Assembly: GCA_026400325.1 (NCBI GenBank) | Contig: JAPLPF010000081.1 | Location: 1-45,329 of the forward strand | Origin: Rhodobacterales bacterium | GTDB taxonomy: Bacteria; Pseudomonadota; Alphaproteobacteria; Rhodobacterales; Rhodobacteraceae | DNA length: 45,329 bases | Direction of reading: 5' to 3' | In this document: positions 1 through 10,202 of the stretch, piece after piece | Layout: each line of letters starts with the position of its first letter | How positions within the stretch are numbered: the first letter of the stretch is position 1 | Notes under the pieces: model-generated | Seen by the model: only the letters and a program-made list of their open reading frames with translations | Told to the model about the DNA's origin: nothing | Database searches by the model: none | Translations under genes and position numbers: made by a program

Positions 1-834
1 ACTGTCGGTCAAGGGCATCTGCCGCGATGGCGTGATCATGGATCGGCCCGTGACCGCGATGGCCCAAGGGTCGCGCGCCACTTCGTCGGCCAGGGACCGC
101 TGGTCGCCATGCAGCACCCCGGCGGCGACCGGCGCCCCCAACCGCGCCGAAAGGGCTGCCTGCATGTCGGCCTCGGGACGCAGGGCATGCAGCACCAGTG
201 GCATGTCCGGGCCGCCGATCTGGGCCCAGTTCGTCACCTCGCCCGCCAGCACCCGCGCAAGGTTGACGGTCGAGATTTCGGGCGTCGGATTGTCGGGTGC
301 GACGATGACAACCAGGGCATCGGTCGCCACGCTGTGCGCGACAAAGCCGTCCTGGGGCTGGAAGGTCAGCGTCAGGTCGGCCTCATCCGCCGCCAACGCC
401 GTGTCGGCTGCTGCGGGCGGCAGGGGACGGAAGCTGACATTGGCAAGCTCCTTGCGGGTGTCGGGATCAAGGATCACGGCACGGAAGGCTTCATCCGGCA
501 CCAGCTCGTAGATGAGCCCGCGTTGTTCGGCAAAGGCACGGAACAGGGCCGGTGTCAGTGCAAGGCCCGCATCCCCGGCCCCGACGATACGGATATCCGC
601 ACGCGGTGCCTCCAGATCCGGGCAGGCGGGGCCTTCGCAGATCACGCCCTGCCCGTCGATGGTCAGCAGGCCGTAAGAGGTGTCAATGCGGTAAAACTCG
701 CCATCATAGCCCTGCAGTGCCCCGGTCAGGACAATGCCCCCCTCGCGCGCGATCAGGGTAACGTCCTGCGCGACGGCAGGATGACAACAGAAAAAGGCGG
801 TCGAAACCGCCGAAACCCACGTCTTGAGACCCAT
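1..834 (-). CDS. Periplasmic substrate-binding (PstS-like) protein, 3' end outside window
   Basis: The minus-strand frame is open from the ATG at 834 to the window edge, giving 278 codons with no stop, so the C-terminus is missing. The start MGLKTWVSAVST leads into a hydrophobic stretch ending in AVA before QDV, a typical Sec signal peptide with a signal peptidase I site. The mature part has a short N-terminal region with Cys residues around GVICEGPACPD, then a periplasmic-binding fold (IRIVGAGDAGLALTPAL, later NLARVLAGEVTNWAQIGG), which resembles phosphate-binding PstS-like proteins. In Rhodobacteraceae such proteins often carry a C-terminal OmpA domain; that part cannot be seen here. It lies 18 bases downstream of the frameshifted gene ending at 853, so the two are probably co-transcribed. 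The ligand is not determinable. Confidence 0.75.
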   Translation of the reverse strand, partial: MGLKTWVSAVSTAFFCCHPAVAQDVTLIAREGGIVLTGALQGYDGEFYRIDTSYGLLTIDGQGVICEGPACPDLEAPRADIRIVGAGDAGLALTPALFRAFAEQRGLIYELVPDEAFRAVILDPDTRKELANVSFRPLPPAAADTALAADEADLTLTFQPQDGFVAHSVATDALVVIVAPDNPTPEISTVNLARVLAGEVTNWAQIGGPDMPLVLHALRPEADMQAALSARLGAPVAAGVLHGDQRSLADEVARDPWAIAVTGRSMITPSRQMPLTDS

Positions 835-852
835 TGACTGCCTGACCGGCCC

Positions 853-1735
853 TTAGTTCGGAACCGCGAGTGTCGGGGCAGGCAGGATATTATTCAACAC
901 CAGAATGTCACCAGAGGTGCCACAAAGCGGCATGGCTACGGCAACGGTCTTGATCCTCAGAGTTCCGGCCCTTGCCAGGACGGTATCGACCGGGAAGGTG
1001 CGGCTGCAGGTGTCGGCAGTGATGCGAAGTTCAAGCGTGATGTCCGAGGAAACCTGGGACCCTGCCGGGAAGGTATAGACCTGTGTCACGACGGGTTGAG
1101 CAACCGACTGCATCCGCCTGGCCCGAATGGGCATGGGCACCGCTTGCGGCATATACCATGCCATCCTCGACCACGCGCAGATCAAACTGGACCGGAGCAG
1201 CGGCTTGCACCGCAAAGCGCGCTACATTGGCAGCCTCCGGCACGGAAACCTGCGCCAGGGCGACCTTTGATCCATCGAAATAGGCGGCAACCAGGGCCTC
1301 AACCTCGAACGCGGGCAGACGTAGCGCAAGGGTGCCGTCAACACCGGTACGTGCGGTAAAGGACAGGCCGGAATGGCGAATCACAACCCGCTCACCCGGG
1401 TGGCAAGGTGCTGCAAGCACCAGATCGATCATCGCCCCATCGGCAGCGGCAACGGAAAGGGTTGGCGTGCAGGTTGCATTGCCAGGCGCGTCCATCGCGG
1501 CAGCGACAGAGGTAATTCCAAGGAGATCGGGCAGACCGCTGACCGGCCCCGCATCCAGCGATGCCGAAATCGGCAGATGATCCGAGGGTACGGCAACGCC
1601 AGCTGCGCCCGATGCAAGCGCCTGTTCGGCTGGCAGTCTGGATCCCGATGACCGAAGGGAATCGACGGTCTGACCTGCGGCCAAGGCAACAGAAATCACG
1701 GCAATCAAGCGCAGAATCCGTTTCCGGCCAAACAT
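853..1735 (-). pseudogene. Secreted/membrane-anchored protein of unknown function, frameshifted
   Basis: Two minus-strand frames together read as one protein. The first begins at the ATG at 1735 (MFGRKRILRL, with a GGGGAAG ribosome site about 6-10 bases upstream) and has an N-terminal hydrophobic segment followed by an Ala/Gly-rich secreted region. It is convincing to about VVEDGMVYAASGAHAHS near 1130. The continuation TQVYTFPAGSQVSSD down to LPAPTLAVPN and the stop at 853 is in the +1 frame. The switch lies between roughly 1085 and 1135. The total of 883 bases is not a multiple of three. It sits between secA and the binding-protein gene on the same strand. I do not recognise a named domain. 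It may be a genuine pseudogene or a sequence error; because both halves look protein-like, the lesion would be recent or artefactual. Confidence 0.6.
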
Positions 1736-1862
1736 CCCAAGCTTCCCCAGCAGCGAATCGCTTGTGATCAATCTAGGAAACAAACAGGGCGGGGAAGTGG
1801 CGATATCCCGCTGGGAAGGCGTCCCTCAACAAGAATTCGCCACAGTTCGTTGCGCTGTCCGA

Positions 1863-4637
1863 TCAGGCAAGCCGACCGTGGCAGTGCTTGAATTTCTCGC
1901 CCGATCCGCAGGGGCAAGGATCATTGCGGCCCGGATTGCCCCAGGTTGCCGGATCTGCCTCGTCAAAAGTGGCCAGAAGCGGCGTACGATTGCCGACGCC
2001 CAGCGCCGACGGTGCCGCGTCAGCCATCGCTGGGGCCGGGGCCGGCGCTATGGCTGCGGCAGCCAGCTCAGCCACTGGCGCAACAGCGACCTTTGCCGGT
2101 TGCGACTGCTGCGCGGCCAGCATCTGCCGCATCATCGCCTCCTGCTCTTCCTTCGTGACCGGGCGAATGCGCACAAGTTGTTGCGTAACCTGTTCCCGCA
2201 ATGAGTTCAGAAGGGTTTCGAACAGCTGAAACGCCTCGGTCTTGTATTCGTCCAGCGGCTGGCGGTTGGCATAGCCCCGGAAGCCGACGACGGACCGCAA
2301 ATGTTCAAGCCGCAACAGATGTTCGCGCCACTTGCCGTCAATGGCCTGCAGAAGAACCTGCTTTTCGATGTTCGCCATCGTCTGCTGCCCGAAAGCCTCG
2401 GCCTTTTCGGCCATCATCTTGTCGGATGCCGCGACGATCCGCTCTTGCACTCCGGCCTGGTCCACACCCTCTTCCGCCGCCCAGGCGACGATGGGAAGGT
2501 CCATGTTCAGCATCTCGCGGCAGGCTTCGGCCAGACCGGGCGCATCCCACTGGTCAGGATAGCTTTTCGGCGGCAGGTTCAGATCGACCAGATCAGCGAT
2601 GAGCTGGTGGCGCATGTCGGTGGCGATATCGGCCACATGATCGGCCTGCATGATCTCCATCCGCTGCGAAAAGATCGCGCGGCGCTGGTCGTTCATCACG
2701 TCATCGAATTTCAACAGTTGCTTGCGGATGTCGAAGTTGCGTCCCTCGACCTTGGCCTGTGCCTTTTCCAGGCTCTTGTTGACCCAGGGGTGGACGATAG
2801 CCTCACCTTCCTTCATCCCCAGCGTCGACAGCACCTTGTCCAGACGCTCCGACCCGAAGATGCGCATAAGGTCATCGTCGAGGCTAAGGAAGAAAGCCGA
2901 CCGCCCCGGGTCACCCTGACGGCCCGACCGGCCGCGCAGCTGGTTGTCGATCCGGCGGGATTCGTGGCGTTCGGTCGCAAGGACGAACAGGCCCCCTGCG
3001 GCCTTCACAGCCTCTTCTTCGCCGGTGTGTTCGGCTTCGATCCGCGCGCGGATCGCGACATGATCCCCGTCAGGCGCAGCGGCTATCGCCTCCAGCACCT
3101 TGAATTCGACATTGCCGCCCAGTTTGATGTCGGTCCCGCGCCCGGCCATGTTGGTGGCAATGGTCACAGCCCCCAGCTTGCCGGCATCGGCGATGATCTT
3201 CGCCTCTTGTTCGTGCTGGCGCGCGTTCAGCACGCTATGGGCAATGCCGTCCTTGGTCAGAAGCTCGGACAACTGTTCCGATTTCTCGATGGACGTGGTC
3301 CCGACAAGGATGGGCTGGCCATTTGCGTGCGCTTCCTTGATCGACTTCAGGATGCCTTCGAACTTTTCGCGGGCGGTGCGGTAGACCTGATCGTGTTCGT
3401 CAATCCGCGCAACCTGACGGTTCGTCGGCACTTCGACGACGCCCAGCCCGTAGATCTGGGCAAACTCCTCGGCCTCGGTCGAGGCGGTGCCGGTCATCCC
3501 GCCCAGCTTTTCGTAAAGACGGAAGTAGTTCTGGAACGTGACACTGGCATAGGTCATGTTCTCGGGCTTGATCTGCACGCCTTCCTTGGCCTCGATCGCC
3601 TGATGCAGACCATCCGACAGCCGGCGGCCCTTCATCATGCGGCCGGTGAATTCGTCGATCAGCATCACCTCGCCATCGCGGACGATGTACTGCTGGTCCT
3701 TGAAGAACAGCGTATGCGCCCGCAGCGCCTGGTTGACGTGGTGGACGATGGTCGTGCTTTCCGGGTCATACAGGCTTTGGCCTTCCTGCAAGATCCCCGC
3801 TTCGATCAGGATGGCTTCTATGGCATCGTTGCCTTCTTCGGTGAAGGTCACGTTGCGGGCCTTTTCATCCACCTTGTAATGATCGGGCAACAAGCGCGGG
3901 ATGACCGCATCCACCGACTGATACAGCGTGCCCCGGTCCTGGCTTGGACCCGAGATGATCAGCGGCGTCCGCGCCTCGTCGATGAGGATGCTGTCGACCT
4001 CGTCCACGATGGCGTAGAAATGCCCGCGCTGGGACATTTCGTCCAAAGACGACTTCATGTTGTCGCGCAGGTAATCGAAGCCAAGCTCGTTGTTGGTGGC
4101 ATAGGTGATGTCGGCGCGGTACGCGGTGCGCTTTTCGTCGTCGGGCTGGTGCGCATAGACCACGCCCGTTGTCATGCCCAACTGGCCGTAGACCTTGCCC
4201 ATCCAGTCGCTGTCGCGCTTGGCAAGATAGTCGTTCACCGTGACGACATGCACGCCCTTGCCGGTCAACGCGTTCAGATAGGCGGCAAAGGTGGCGACCA
4301 AGGTTTTCCCCTCGCCGGTCTTCATCTCGCTGATGTTGCCCTGATGCAGGAAGATCCCGCCCATCAGCTGCACATCGAAGGCGCGCAGGCCCAAGGCACG
4401 CTTTGCAGCCTCGCGGCAGTTGGCGAAGGCTTCGGGCAGCACGGCATCGAGGGTTTCCCCACCCTCCTGCACGCGACGCTGCAGATCACGGGTACGGGCA
4501 ATGATCTCGTCGTCGGAGAGCGCGAGGAACTCGGGCTCCAGAGCGTTGATCTGGGCCACGATCGGCCGGACCGATTTCACCTTGCGGTCGTTCGGCGTGC
4601 CGAACACCTTCCGCGCGAGTCCACCAATTCCCAGCAT
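1863..4637 (-). CDS. secA: Preprotein translocase ATPase SecA
   Basis: SecA is the motor ATPase that pushes unfolded preproteins through the SecYEG channel. The ATG at 4637 ([13 protein letters not shown]) is preferred over an in-frame upstream extension because a GGAGA ribosome site sits just before it and the family starts there. The product is 924 residues. Walker A is MKTGEGKT (residues 105-112) and Walker B is DEVD (212-215), followed by the helicase-like region with [10 protein letters not shown] and the [11 protein letters not shown] motif, then scaffold and wing domains. An Ala/Pro-rich linker precedes the C-terminal zinc-binding SEC-C tail with Cys908, Cys910, Cys919 and His920, the region that contacts SecB and lipid. 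It is transcribed away from the PPIase gene. A candidate promoter lies at 4760-4788. Confidence 0.98.
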   Translation of the reverse strand: MLGIGGLARKVFGTPNDRKVKSVRPIVAQINALEPEFLALSDDEIIARTRDLQRRVQEGGETLDAVLPEAFANCREAAKRALGLRAFDVQLMGGIFLHQGNISEMKTGEGKTLVATFAAYLNALTGKGVHVVTVNDYLAKRDSDWMGKVYGQLGMTTGVVYAHQPDDEKRTAYRADITYATNNELGFDYLRDNMKSSLDEMSQRGHFYAIVDEVDSILIDEARTPLIISGPSQDRGTLYQSVDAVIPRLLPDHYKVDEKARNVTFTEEGNDAIEAILIEAGILQEGQSLYDPESTTIVHHVNQALRAHTLFFKDQQYIVRDGEVMLIDEFTGRMMKGRRLSDGLHQAIEAKEGVQIKPENMTYASVTFQNYFRLYEKLGGMTGTASTEAEEFAQIYGLGVVEVPTNRQVARIDEHDQVYRTAREKFEGILKSIKEAHANGQPILVGTTSIEKSEQLSELLTKDGIAHSVLNARQHEQEAKIIADAGKLGAVTIATNMAGRGTDIKLGGNVEFKVLEAIAAAPDGDHVAIRARIEAEHTGEEEAVKAAGGLFVLATERHESRRIDNQLRGRSGRQGDPGRSAFFLSLDDDLMRIFGSERLDKVLSTLGMKEGEAIVHPWVNKSLEKAQAKVEGRNFDIRKQLLKFDDVMNDQRRAIFSQRMEIMQADHVADIATDMRHQLIADLVDLNLPPKSYPDQWDAPGLAEACREMLNMDLPIVAWAAEEGVDQAGVQERIVAASDKMMAEKAEAFGQQTMANIEKQVLLQAIDGKWREHLLRLEHLRSVVGFRGYANRQPLDEYKTEAFQLFETLLNSLREQVTQQLVRIRPVTKEEQEAMMRQMLAAQQSQPAKVAVAPVAELAAAAIAPAPAPAMADAAPSALGVGNRTPLLATFDEADPATWGNPGRNDPCPCGSGEKFKHCHGRLA

Positions 4638-4759
4638 GTTTTCTCCGACGGGCGACGTTCCTGACAGTATCGTGTGGCTCTCGGACTTGTCCGCCTTCGA
4701 TGCCTTCCGTAGAAGGGCCAGGCAACAGGCTTGACAGCCCCGTCCCACGCGACTGTCGC

Positions 4760-4788
4760 GATGTAAGGGGTAGGCTTGGCATAGTCAA
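4760..4788 (-). promoter_or_regulatory. Candidate sigma-70 promoter of secA
   Basis: On the minus strand TTGACT (4788-4783) is followed after 17 bases by TACATC (4765-4760). The -35 is five of six to consensus; the -10 is weaker. Transcription would start about 115 bases before the secA ATG. A consensus TTGACA on the plus strand at 4731-4736 lies in the same gap and could serve the divergent PPIase gene, but no good -10 follows it. Confidence 0.45.
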
Positions 4789-4826
4789 CGTGGCAGGCTG
4801 GCCCCGCCCGATCAGGAGACGGTGAA

Positions 4827-5669
4827 ATGACGAAACACTTGGCGGTCGCCCCGCTTCTTGCCCTGGCCACCTTGCTGGCCGCGCCCGTATGGGCCGAAGG
4901 CGAAACCGCCGATACCGTGATGGCCACGGTCAATGGCACGAAAATCACGCTGGGCGAGATGATCGCGCTGCGCGAGGCCCTGCCGGAACAGTACCAAACC
5001 ATGCCCGATGACGCGCTTTTCAAGGGAATCATGGATCAGCTGGTGCAACAGGAAGTGCTGCGCCAGTCGGTGACCACGCTGTCGCCGCGCGATACTGCGA
5101 CGATGGTGAATGACACCCGCGGCTATGTTTCCGGCGTGGCGATCCAGTCCATCGTCGAAACCGCCGTGACCGACGAGGCCCTGCAAACCGCCTATGAAAC
5201 CCGGTTCAAGAATTCACCTCAGGTGACGGAATACAACGCGTCACACATCCTGGTGAAAACCCTGGAAGAGGCTGAAAAGCTCAAGGCTGACCTCGCTGCG
5301 GGCGCCGATTTCGCTGAGCTTGCGAAAGCAAACTCCATCGACACCGGTTCAGGTGCGGCAGGCGGCGCGCTTGGCTGGTTCGGTCCAGGGGTGATGGTCA
5401 AGCCGTTCGAGGATGCCGTCATCGCCGCCAAGGTCGGCGAAGTCACGGCTCCGGTCCAAAGCGATTTTGGCTATCACCTGATCCTCGTAACCGAGACGCG
5501 GGTCGCTGCCAACCCGACGCTTGACCAGATCCGCGACGAGCTTGCCACCGAGATCGAGAATGCCGCGATCGAGGCCAAGCTTGCCGAACTTGAGGGAACC
5601 GCCACGATCACCCGCGAAGGCGAAGGTCTTGACCCGACGCTTCTGAAGAACTCTGCACTGATCGACTGA
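4827..5669 (+). CDS. Parvulin-type peptidyl-prolyl isomerase, periplasmic
   Basis: The 280-residue product has a Sec signal peptide (TKHLAVAPLLALATLLAAPVWA) and a strong AGGAGA ribosome site. Residues 30-125 form the helical SurA/PrsA-like chaperone part. Residues about 133-225 are a rotamase (parvulin) domain with the motif ASHILVKT (His140), the GGALGWFGPGVMVKPFEDAV block and the closing FGYHLILVTE (His217). It should catalyse cis-trans isomerisation of prolyl bonds and act as a folding helper for exported or outer-membrane proteins. It is the first gene of a plus-strand run with argJ (15 bases downstream) and mutT, and diverges from secA, which is functionally coherent: one gene exports proteins and the other folds them. 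Confidence 0.93.
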   Translation: MTKHLAVAPLLALATLLAAPVWAEGETADTVMATVNGTKITLGEMIALREALPEQYQTMPDDALFKGIMDQLVQQEVLRQSVTTLSPRDTATMVNDTRGYVSGVAIQSIVETAVTDEALQTAYETRFKNSPQVTEYNASHILVKTLEEAEKLKADLAAGADFAELAKANSIDTGSGAAGGALGWFGPGVMVKPFEDAVIAAKVGEVTAPVQSDFGYHLILVTETRVAANPTLDQIRDELATEIENAAIEAKLAELEGTATITREGEGLDPTLLKNSALID

Positions 5670-5684
5670 CCAAAGGGGAACGCA

Positions 5685-7076
5685 ATGGCAAAGACCGACT
5701 GGAAGGCCGAAGCGAAGGCGCTGAAAAAGAAGGTCCGCAAGCTGAAGGACAGCTTCAGCGCCGCTGCCACCCCGATGGCCGAGGCCATGGCCGGGGCAGT
5801 GGAAGGCGCGGTCGGCGACGTGATCGCCGCCGCGAAGAAGGCGCTTAAGCCGGTGTCGCCGCTCGCTCCCGCCGCGTTCCCGACGCTTCCAGCGATCAAG
5901 GGGGCCGAGTTCGCCGCCGTTGAGGCCGGGGTCCGTTATCAGAACCGCAAGGATGTGATGCTGGTCCGCCTTGCGCCCGGCACCACGATTGCCGGGGCTT
6001 TCACCCGGTCGTCCACAAGGTCGGGATGCGTGCGTGACTGCCAGGTCAAGCTGGCAACGAAGGTTCCTGCCGGCGCGGGGGCCGCGATCATCGTGAACTC
6101 GGGCAATTCCAACGCCTTCACCGGACGGGCGGGCGATCACGCCGTCGCCATGGTCACCGGTGCGGTGGCTGATGCCCTGAAAATCCCCGCCTCACGGGTC
6201 TTTTCCTCCTCGACCGGCGTCATCGGCGAACCGCTGCCGTTCAAGGCAATCACCGCCAAGGTCCCTGATCTGGTTGCCGCCTTGGCAGAAGGCGCCGTGG
6301 ACATGGCCGCCCAGGCGATCATGACCACCGACACTTTCCCCAAGGGCGCAGCCGCGACCGTCCAGGGCACCGGCGGCCCGATCCAGATCGCCGGCATTGC
6401 CAAGGGTTCGGGCATGATCGCGCCCGACATGGCGACGATGCTGGTCTACATTTTCACCGATGCAAAGATCAGCGCTGCGACGCTGCAGAAGATGGTCTCA
6501 CGCGGGGTCGGACCGACCTTCAACTCGATCACCGTCGACAGCGACACCTCGACCTCCGACACGCTTCTTGTCGCCGCCACCGGCCAGTCCACTGCCGCCC
6601 CGGTCGCCGGTGCCGTCGCCAAGGCCTTCGAGGTGGCACTCCACGGCGTGATGCACGACCTCGCCTTGCAGGTCGTCCGCGACGGCGAGGGTGCGACCAA
6701 ACTGGTCGAAGTCCGCGTGACCGGCGCCAAAAGCGACGAGGAAGCAGCAAAGGTCGCCTTCTCCATCGCCAACTCGCCCTTGGTGAAGACCGCCGTCGCC
6801 GGGCAAGACCCGAACTGGGGCCGCATCGTCGCTGCCGTCGGCAAATCCGGCGCGGTGGCCGACCGCGACCGTCTGACCATCCGCTTTGGTGACATCCTTG
6901 TGGCCGAAAAAGGCTGGCGCAGCCCGACCTACGACGAAGATGCTGCCGCCGCCTATATGCAGGGTGACGCGCTTGTCTTCCACATCGATCTTGGCCTTGG
7001 TCGCGCCAGGCGCAGCGTCTGGACCTGCGACCTCACCGCCCGCTACATCGAGATCAATGCCGACTACCGCTCCTGA
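5685..7076 (+). CDS. argJ: Bifunctional glutamate N-acetyltransferase / amino-acid acetyltransferase ArgJ
   Basis: ArgJ transfers the acetyl group of N-acetylornithine to glutamate (cyclic arginine pathway) and in bifunctional forms also uses acetyl-CoA. The self-cleavage motif KGSGMIAPDMATML is intact, so the precursor should cut before Thr251 to make alpha and beta chains. The oxyanion region VFSSSTGVIGEPLP and the MTTDTFPK and QDPNWGRIVAAVGKSG blocks are present. At 463 residues it is some 50-60 longer than usual: the canonical start region (SPLAPAAFPTLPAIKGAEFAAVEAGVRY) begins near residue 58, and before it lies a Lys/Ala-rich, helix-prone extension beginning MAKTDWKAEAKALKKK. The ATG at 5685 has an AAAGGGGAA ribosome site, so the extension appears to be translated. 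It lies 15 bases after the PPIase gene. Confidence 0.95.
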   Translation: MAKTDWKAEAKALKKKVRKLKDSFSAAATPMAEAMAGAVEGAVGDVIAAAKKALKPVSPLAPAAFPTLPAIKGAEFAAVEAGVRYQNRKDVMLVRLAPGTTIAGAFTRSSTRSGCVRDCQVKLATKVPAGAGAAIIVNSGNSNAFTGRAGDHAVAMVTGAVADALKIPASRVFSSSTGVIGEPLPFKAITAKVPDLVAALAEGAVDMAAQAIMTTDTFPKGAAATVQGTGGPIQIAGIAKGSGMIAPDMATMLVYIFTDAKISAATLQKMVSRGVGPTFNSITVDSDTSTSDTLLVAATGQSTAAPVAGAVAKAFEVALHGVMHDLALQVVRDGEGATKLVEVRVTGAKSDEEAAKVAFSIANSPLVKTAVAGQDPNWGRIVAAVGKSGAVADRDRLTIRFGDILVAEKGWRSPTYDEDAAAAYMQGDALVFHIDLGLGRARRSVWTCDLTARYIEINADYRS

Positions 7077-7108
7077 TTTCATTCTGGCGCAAAAATCCCA
7101 CAGGGGGT

Positions 7109-7131
7109 TCGGGGGGTGTGAAACCCCCCGA
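7109..7131. repeat. Strong GC hairpin between argJ and mutT
   Basis: A perfect 9-base inverted repeat (TCGGGGGGT / ACCCCCCGA) with a 5-base loop lies in the 75-base gap between argJ and mutT. It has no downstream T-run, so it is not a classical terminator. It resembles the dispersed GGGGG-loop-CCCCC palindromes seen in Rhodobacteraceae intergenic regions and could stabilise the argJ mRNA end or reduce read-through into mutT. Confidence 0.5.
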
Positions 7132-7151
7132 GGGTTCAACAGGTCCGACAC

Positions 7152-7550
7152 ATGAAGATCATCCTCGTTTCCGCCGTCGCCCTGATCGACCCCGATGGCC
7201 GCGTGCTTCTGGCCCAGCGCCCGGAGGGAAAGTCCCTTGCGGGTCTCTGGGAATTCCCCGGAGGCAAGGTCGAACCGGGTGAAACGCCCGAAGCCGCGCT
7301 TATCCGCGAATTGAAGGAAGAGCTGGATATCGACACCTGGTCCTCCTGCCTTGCGCCCCTGACCTTTGCCAGCCACAGCTACCCCGACTTCCATCTTCTG
7401 ATGCCGCTTTTCGCCTGTCGCCGCTGGCAAGGCACCCCGCGCGCGACCGAAGGGCAGACCCTGGCCTGGGTCAGGCCGAACGCGATGCGCGATTACCCGA
7501 TGCCCCCGGCCGATCTGCCATTGATCCCCATCCTGCGGGACTGGCTGTAG
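7152..7550 (+). CDS. mutT: 8-oxo-dGTP diphosphatase MutT (Nudix)
   Basis: The product has 132 residues, the normal size for MutT, which hydrolyses oxidised dGTP so that it is not incorporated into DNA. The Nudix box begins GGKVEPGETPEAAL and ends RELKEELDI; the usual Gly near the end of the box is Asp, a variation that occurs in MutT proteins. The GLWEFPGGK approach to the box and the C-terminal LAWVRPNAMRDYPMPPAD segment are MutT-like. It is the last gene of the plus-strand PPIase-argJ-mutT run and is followed by a strong terminator hairpin. Confidence 0.9.
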   Translation: MKIILVSAVALIDPDGRVLLAQRPEGKSLAGLWEFPGGKVEPGETPEAALIRELKEELDIDTWSSCLAPLTFASHSYPDFHLLMPLFACRRWQGTPRATEGQTLAWVRPNAMRDYPMPPADLPLIPILRDWL

Positions 7551-7559
7551 CCAAAAGGA

Positions 7560-7585
7560 AAAGGCCGGGCATCTGCCCGGCCTTT
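7560..7585. terminator. Bidirectional terminator between mutT and infB
   Basis: A perfect 12-base inverted repeat (AAAGGCCGGGCA / TGCCCGGCCTTT) with a 2-base loop lies between the convergent genes mutT and infB. It is flanked by an A-rich stretch on the left and a short T-run on the right, so it can act as a terminator in both directions. Confidence 0.85.
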
Positions 7586-7605
7586 GGTCTTCTGGCTGGT
7601 CTGGG

Positions 7606-10197
7606 TCAGGCCAGCGTGCGCTGAATCTCTTCCCGCTCGAAAATCTCGATGACATCGTCGGGCCGGACATCTTCGTAGTTCTCGAAGGCCATGCCACATT
7701 CCTGGCCCGAGGGGACTTCCTTCACTTCGTCCTTGAAGCGTTTCAGCGTCTTCAGCGTGCCTTCGTGGATCACCACGTTGTCGCGCAACAGACGCACACC
7801 CGCCGACCGGCGCGCCACGCCTTCGGTCACAAGACAACCCGCAACCTTGCCAACGTTCGACACCTTGAAGACTTCAAGGATCTTGGCATAGCCGATGAAG
7901 TTCTCGCGAACCTCGGCCTTCAGCAGGCCGGAAGCTGCGGCTTTGATGTCATCCACCAGATCATAGATGATCGAGTAATAGCGGATCTCGACCCCCTTCT
8001 GGTTGGCCGACTGCCGGGCCGACGCATTGGCCCGCACGTTGAAGCCGATGATCGGGGCTTTTGACGCCTCGGCCAGACCCACATCGGTATCGGTGATGGC
8101 ACCAACACCCGAATGCAGGACGCGGACGCGCACTTCGTCGTTGCCGATCTTTTCCATCGCCTGCACGATGGCTTCGGCAGAGCCCTGCACGTCAGCCTTG
8201 ATCAGGATCGGCAGTTCCGCCACCGACTGATCAGCCTTGGCCTTTGCCATCAGCTGTTCCAGCGTGGTCGCGGCACCGGCGGCAGCGCGCTTGTCCTTGG
8301 CAGCCTTGATCCGGTAATCGGCGATCTCGCGCGCCTGCGCTTCGGTTTCGACGACGTTCAGCGTGTCGCCGGCCGATGGCGTGCCCGAAAGGCCAAGCAC
8401 TTCGACCGGAACCGACGGGCCGGCTTCGGCAATCGTCTCGCCCATGTCGTTCAGCAGCGCGCGGACCTTGCCCCACTGTTCGCCGACGACAAAGATGTCG
8501 CCCTTGCGCAGAGTGCCGTTCTGCACCAGCACGGTCGCCACCGGACCGCGACCCACGTCAAGCTTGGCCTCGATCACGGCGCCGCTTGCCGCCCGGTTCG
8601 GGTTGGCACGCAGCTCCAGAAGTTCGGCCTGCAGCGAAATCGCTTCCAGAAGGTCATCAAGACCAAGGCCGGTCTTGGCCGAGACTTCGACATCCTGAAC
8701 GTCGCCCGACATCGCTTCGACCACGATCTCATGCTGGAGAAGGTCGGTCCGCACCTTTTGCGGGTTTGCCTCGTGCTTGTCGATCTTGTTGATCGCCACG
8801 ATCATCGGCACCTTGGCGGCCTTGGCATGGGCAATCGCCTCGACCGTCTGCGGCATCACGGCGTCATCTGCCGCAACCACAAGCACCACGATATCCGTCA
8901 CTTGCGCCCCACGCGACCGCATGGAGGTAAAGGCAGCATGGCCGGGCGTATCCAGGAAGGTGATGATCTGGCCATTGGCCGCCTTCACCTGATAGGCGCC
9001 GATGTGCTGGGTGATCCCTCCCGCTTCGCCAGAGACAACGCTGGTCTTGCGGATGGCATCCAACAGGCTGGTCTTGCCATGGTCGACGTGGCCCATGATC
9101 GTCACGATCGCCGGGCGCGGCACCAGATTTTCATCCACGTCCTTGACCGTGTCGATCACCTGCTCCACGTCGGAATCCGACACACGAATGGCCTTGTGGC
9201 CGAATTCCTCGATCACCAGTTCGGCGGTGTCGGCGTCAATGGCCTGGTTCATGGTGACCATCATGCCCATTTTCATGAGCGATTTGACCACGTCCGCACC
9301 ACGTTCCGCCATGCGGTTCGCAAGCTCGCTGATCACGATGGTTTCCGGCAGCTGCACATCGCGCACCTGCTTTTCGGCCTTCTGACCCAGCCCCAGCGCC
9401 TTGGCGCGGGCCTTTTCCTGCTTGCGCTTCATCGCGGCAAGACTGCGGGTGCGCCCGCCCTCGCCAGCCAGCGCGTCGTTCAGCGTCAGCTTGCCGGTGC
9501 GGCGTGCGTCTTCGCCGGTCGTGCGCTTGGCACCCCGGTCACGTTCCGCATCACGCTCGCGTTCGGTCTTGCGCGGGGCAAGTCCGGGCTTGGCACTGGC
9601 CGGCCCGCGCGGATCACCACCCGGCGTCGCAGGCGTAGGCGCGGCCTTGGCTGGGGCAGCATCCGCCGCCGCAGGGGCGGGGGTGGCTGACCGGGGGCGC
9701 GTGCCCAGCACATCGGCGCGGCGGGCTTCGGCAGCGGCCACGCGGGCGGCTGCTTCGGCCTTGGCGGCGCGATCTTCCTCATCGGCCTTGGCACGAAGCG
9801 CCTCGACCCGTTCGCGGTCTTCACGTTCTTTCGTTTCAATCTCTTCGCGGCGCCGGGCGCGGTCTTCTTCCCGCACGCGGTCTTCCTCGACGCGGCGGAC
9901 CGCGTCTTCGGCCTCACGCGCCTTGGCGGCACGCAAGGCAGCCATGCGGCGGTCCATCTCGGCGTCCGAGATGCCGGCGGGGCGCTTGGAGGGATCTCCA
10001 TAGCTGGTGGTCGTGACCGTTTGGCCCGAACCGGGGGTTCCCGGCTTGGGGGCAGCGGTCGGAACCACCACGCGCTTGCGTTTGGTCTCGACCACGACGC
10101 TCTTGGTGCGGCCATGGCTGAAGCTTTGCTTCACCTGTCCGGAACGGGGTGCGCCCCCACCAAGGCCAAGAGGTTTCTTGCCGTCTGTATCGCTCAT
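7606..10197 (-). CDS. infB: Translation initiation factor IF-2
   Basis: IF-2 is the GTPase that places initiator fMet-tRNA on the 30S subunit and promotes 50S joining. The product is 863 residues. The N-terminus ([15 protein letters not shown], with [19 protein letters not shown]) is the alphaproteobacterial type. A long charged Ala/Glu/Arg-rich linker with coiled-coil character follows, then the IF2-N motif. The G domain starts near residue 367 with [12 protein letters not shown], then DTPGHAAF and NKIDK, followed by domains II, III and IV ending [20 protein letters not shown] and [10 protein letters not shown]. It is the last gene of rimP-nusA-ylxR-infB, 5 bases after the ylxR-like gene. 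Confidence 0.98.
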   Translation of the reverse strand: MSDTDGKKPLGLGGGAPRSGQVKQSFSHGRTKSVVVETKRKRVVVPTAAPKPGTPGSGQTVTTTSYGDPSKRPAGISDAEMDRRMAALRAAKAREAEDAVRRVEEDRVREEDRARRREEIETKEREDRERVEALRAKADEEDRAAKAEAAARVAAAEARRADVLGTRPRSATPAPAAADAAPAKAAPTPATPGGDPRGPASAKPGLAPRKTERERDAERDRGAKRTTGEDARRTGKLTLNDALAGEGGRTRSLAAMKRKQEKARAKALGLGQKAEKQVRDVQLPETIVISELANRMAERGADVVKSLMKMGMMVTMNQAIDADTAELVIEEFGHKAIRVSDSDVEQVIDTVKDVDENLVPRPAIVTIMGHVDHGKTSLLDAIRKTSVVSGEAGGITQHIGAYQVKAANGQIITFLDTPGHAAFTSMRSRGAQVTDIVVLVVAADDAVMPQTVEAIAHAKAAKVPMIVAINKIDKHEANPQKVRTDLLQHEIVVEAMSGDVQDVEVSAKTGLGLDDLLEAISLQAELLELRANPNRAASGAVIEAKLDVGRGPVATVLVQNGTLRKGDIFVVGEQWGKVRALLNDMGETIAEAGPSVPVEVLGLSGTPSAGDTLNVVETEAQAREIADYRIKAAKDKRAAAGAATTLEQLMAKAKADQSVAELPILIKADVQGSAEAIVQAMEKIGNDEVRVRVLHSGVGAITDTDVGLAEASKAPIIGFNVRANASARQSANQKGVEIRYYSIIYDLVDDIKAAASGLLKAEVRENFIGYAKILEVFKVSNVGKVAGCLVTEGVARRSAGVRLLRDNVVIHEGTLKTLKRFKDEVKEVPSGQECGMAFENYEDVRPDDVIEIFEREEIQRTLA

Positions 10198-10202
10198 GCG
10201 TC

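Noticed and set aside
2301-4664. Very long open frame (787 codons) antisense to secA, with similar long plus-strand frames over infB, nusA/rimP and the sigma factor region
   Set aside because: High GC content leaves opposite frames open; the translations are Arg/His/Gly-rich without recognisable domains, while the genes on the other strand are certain.
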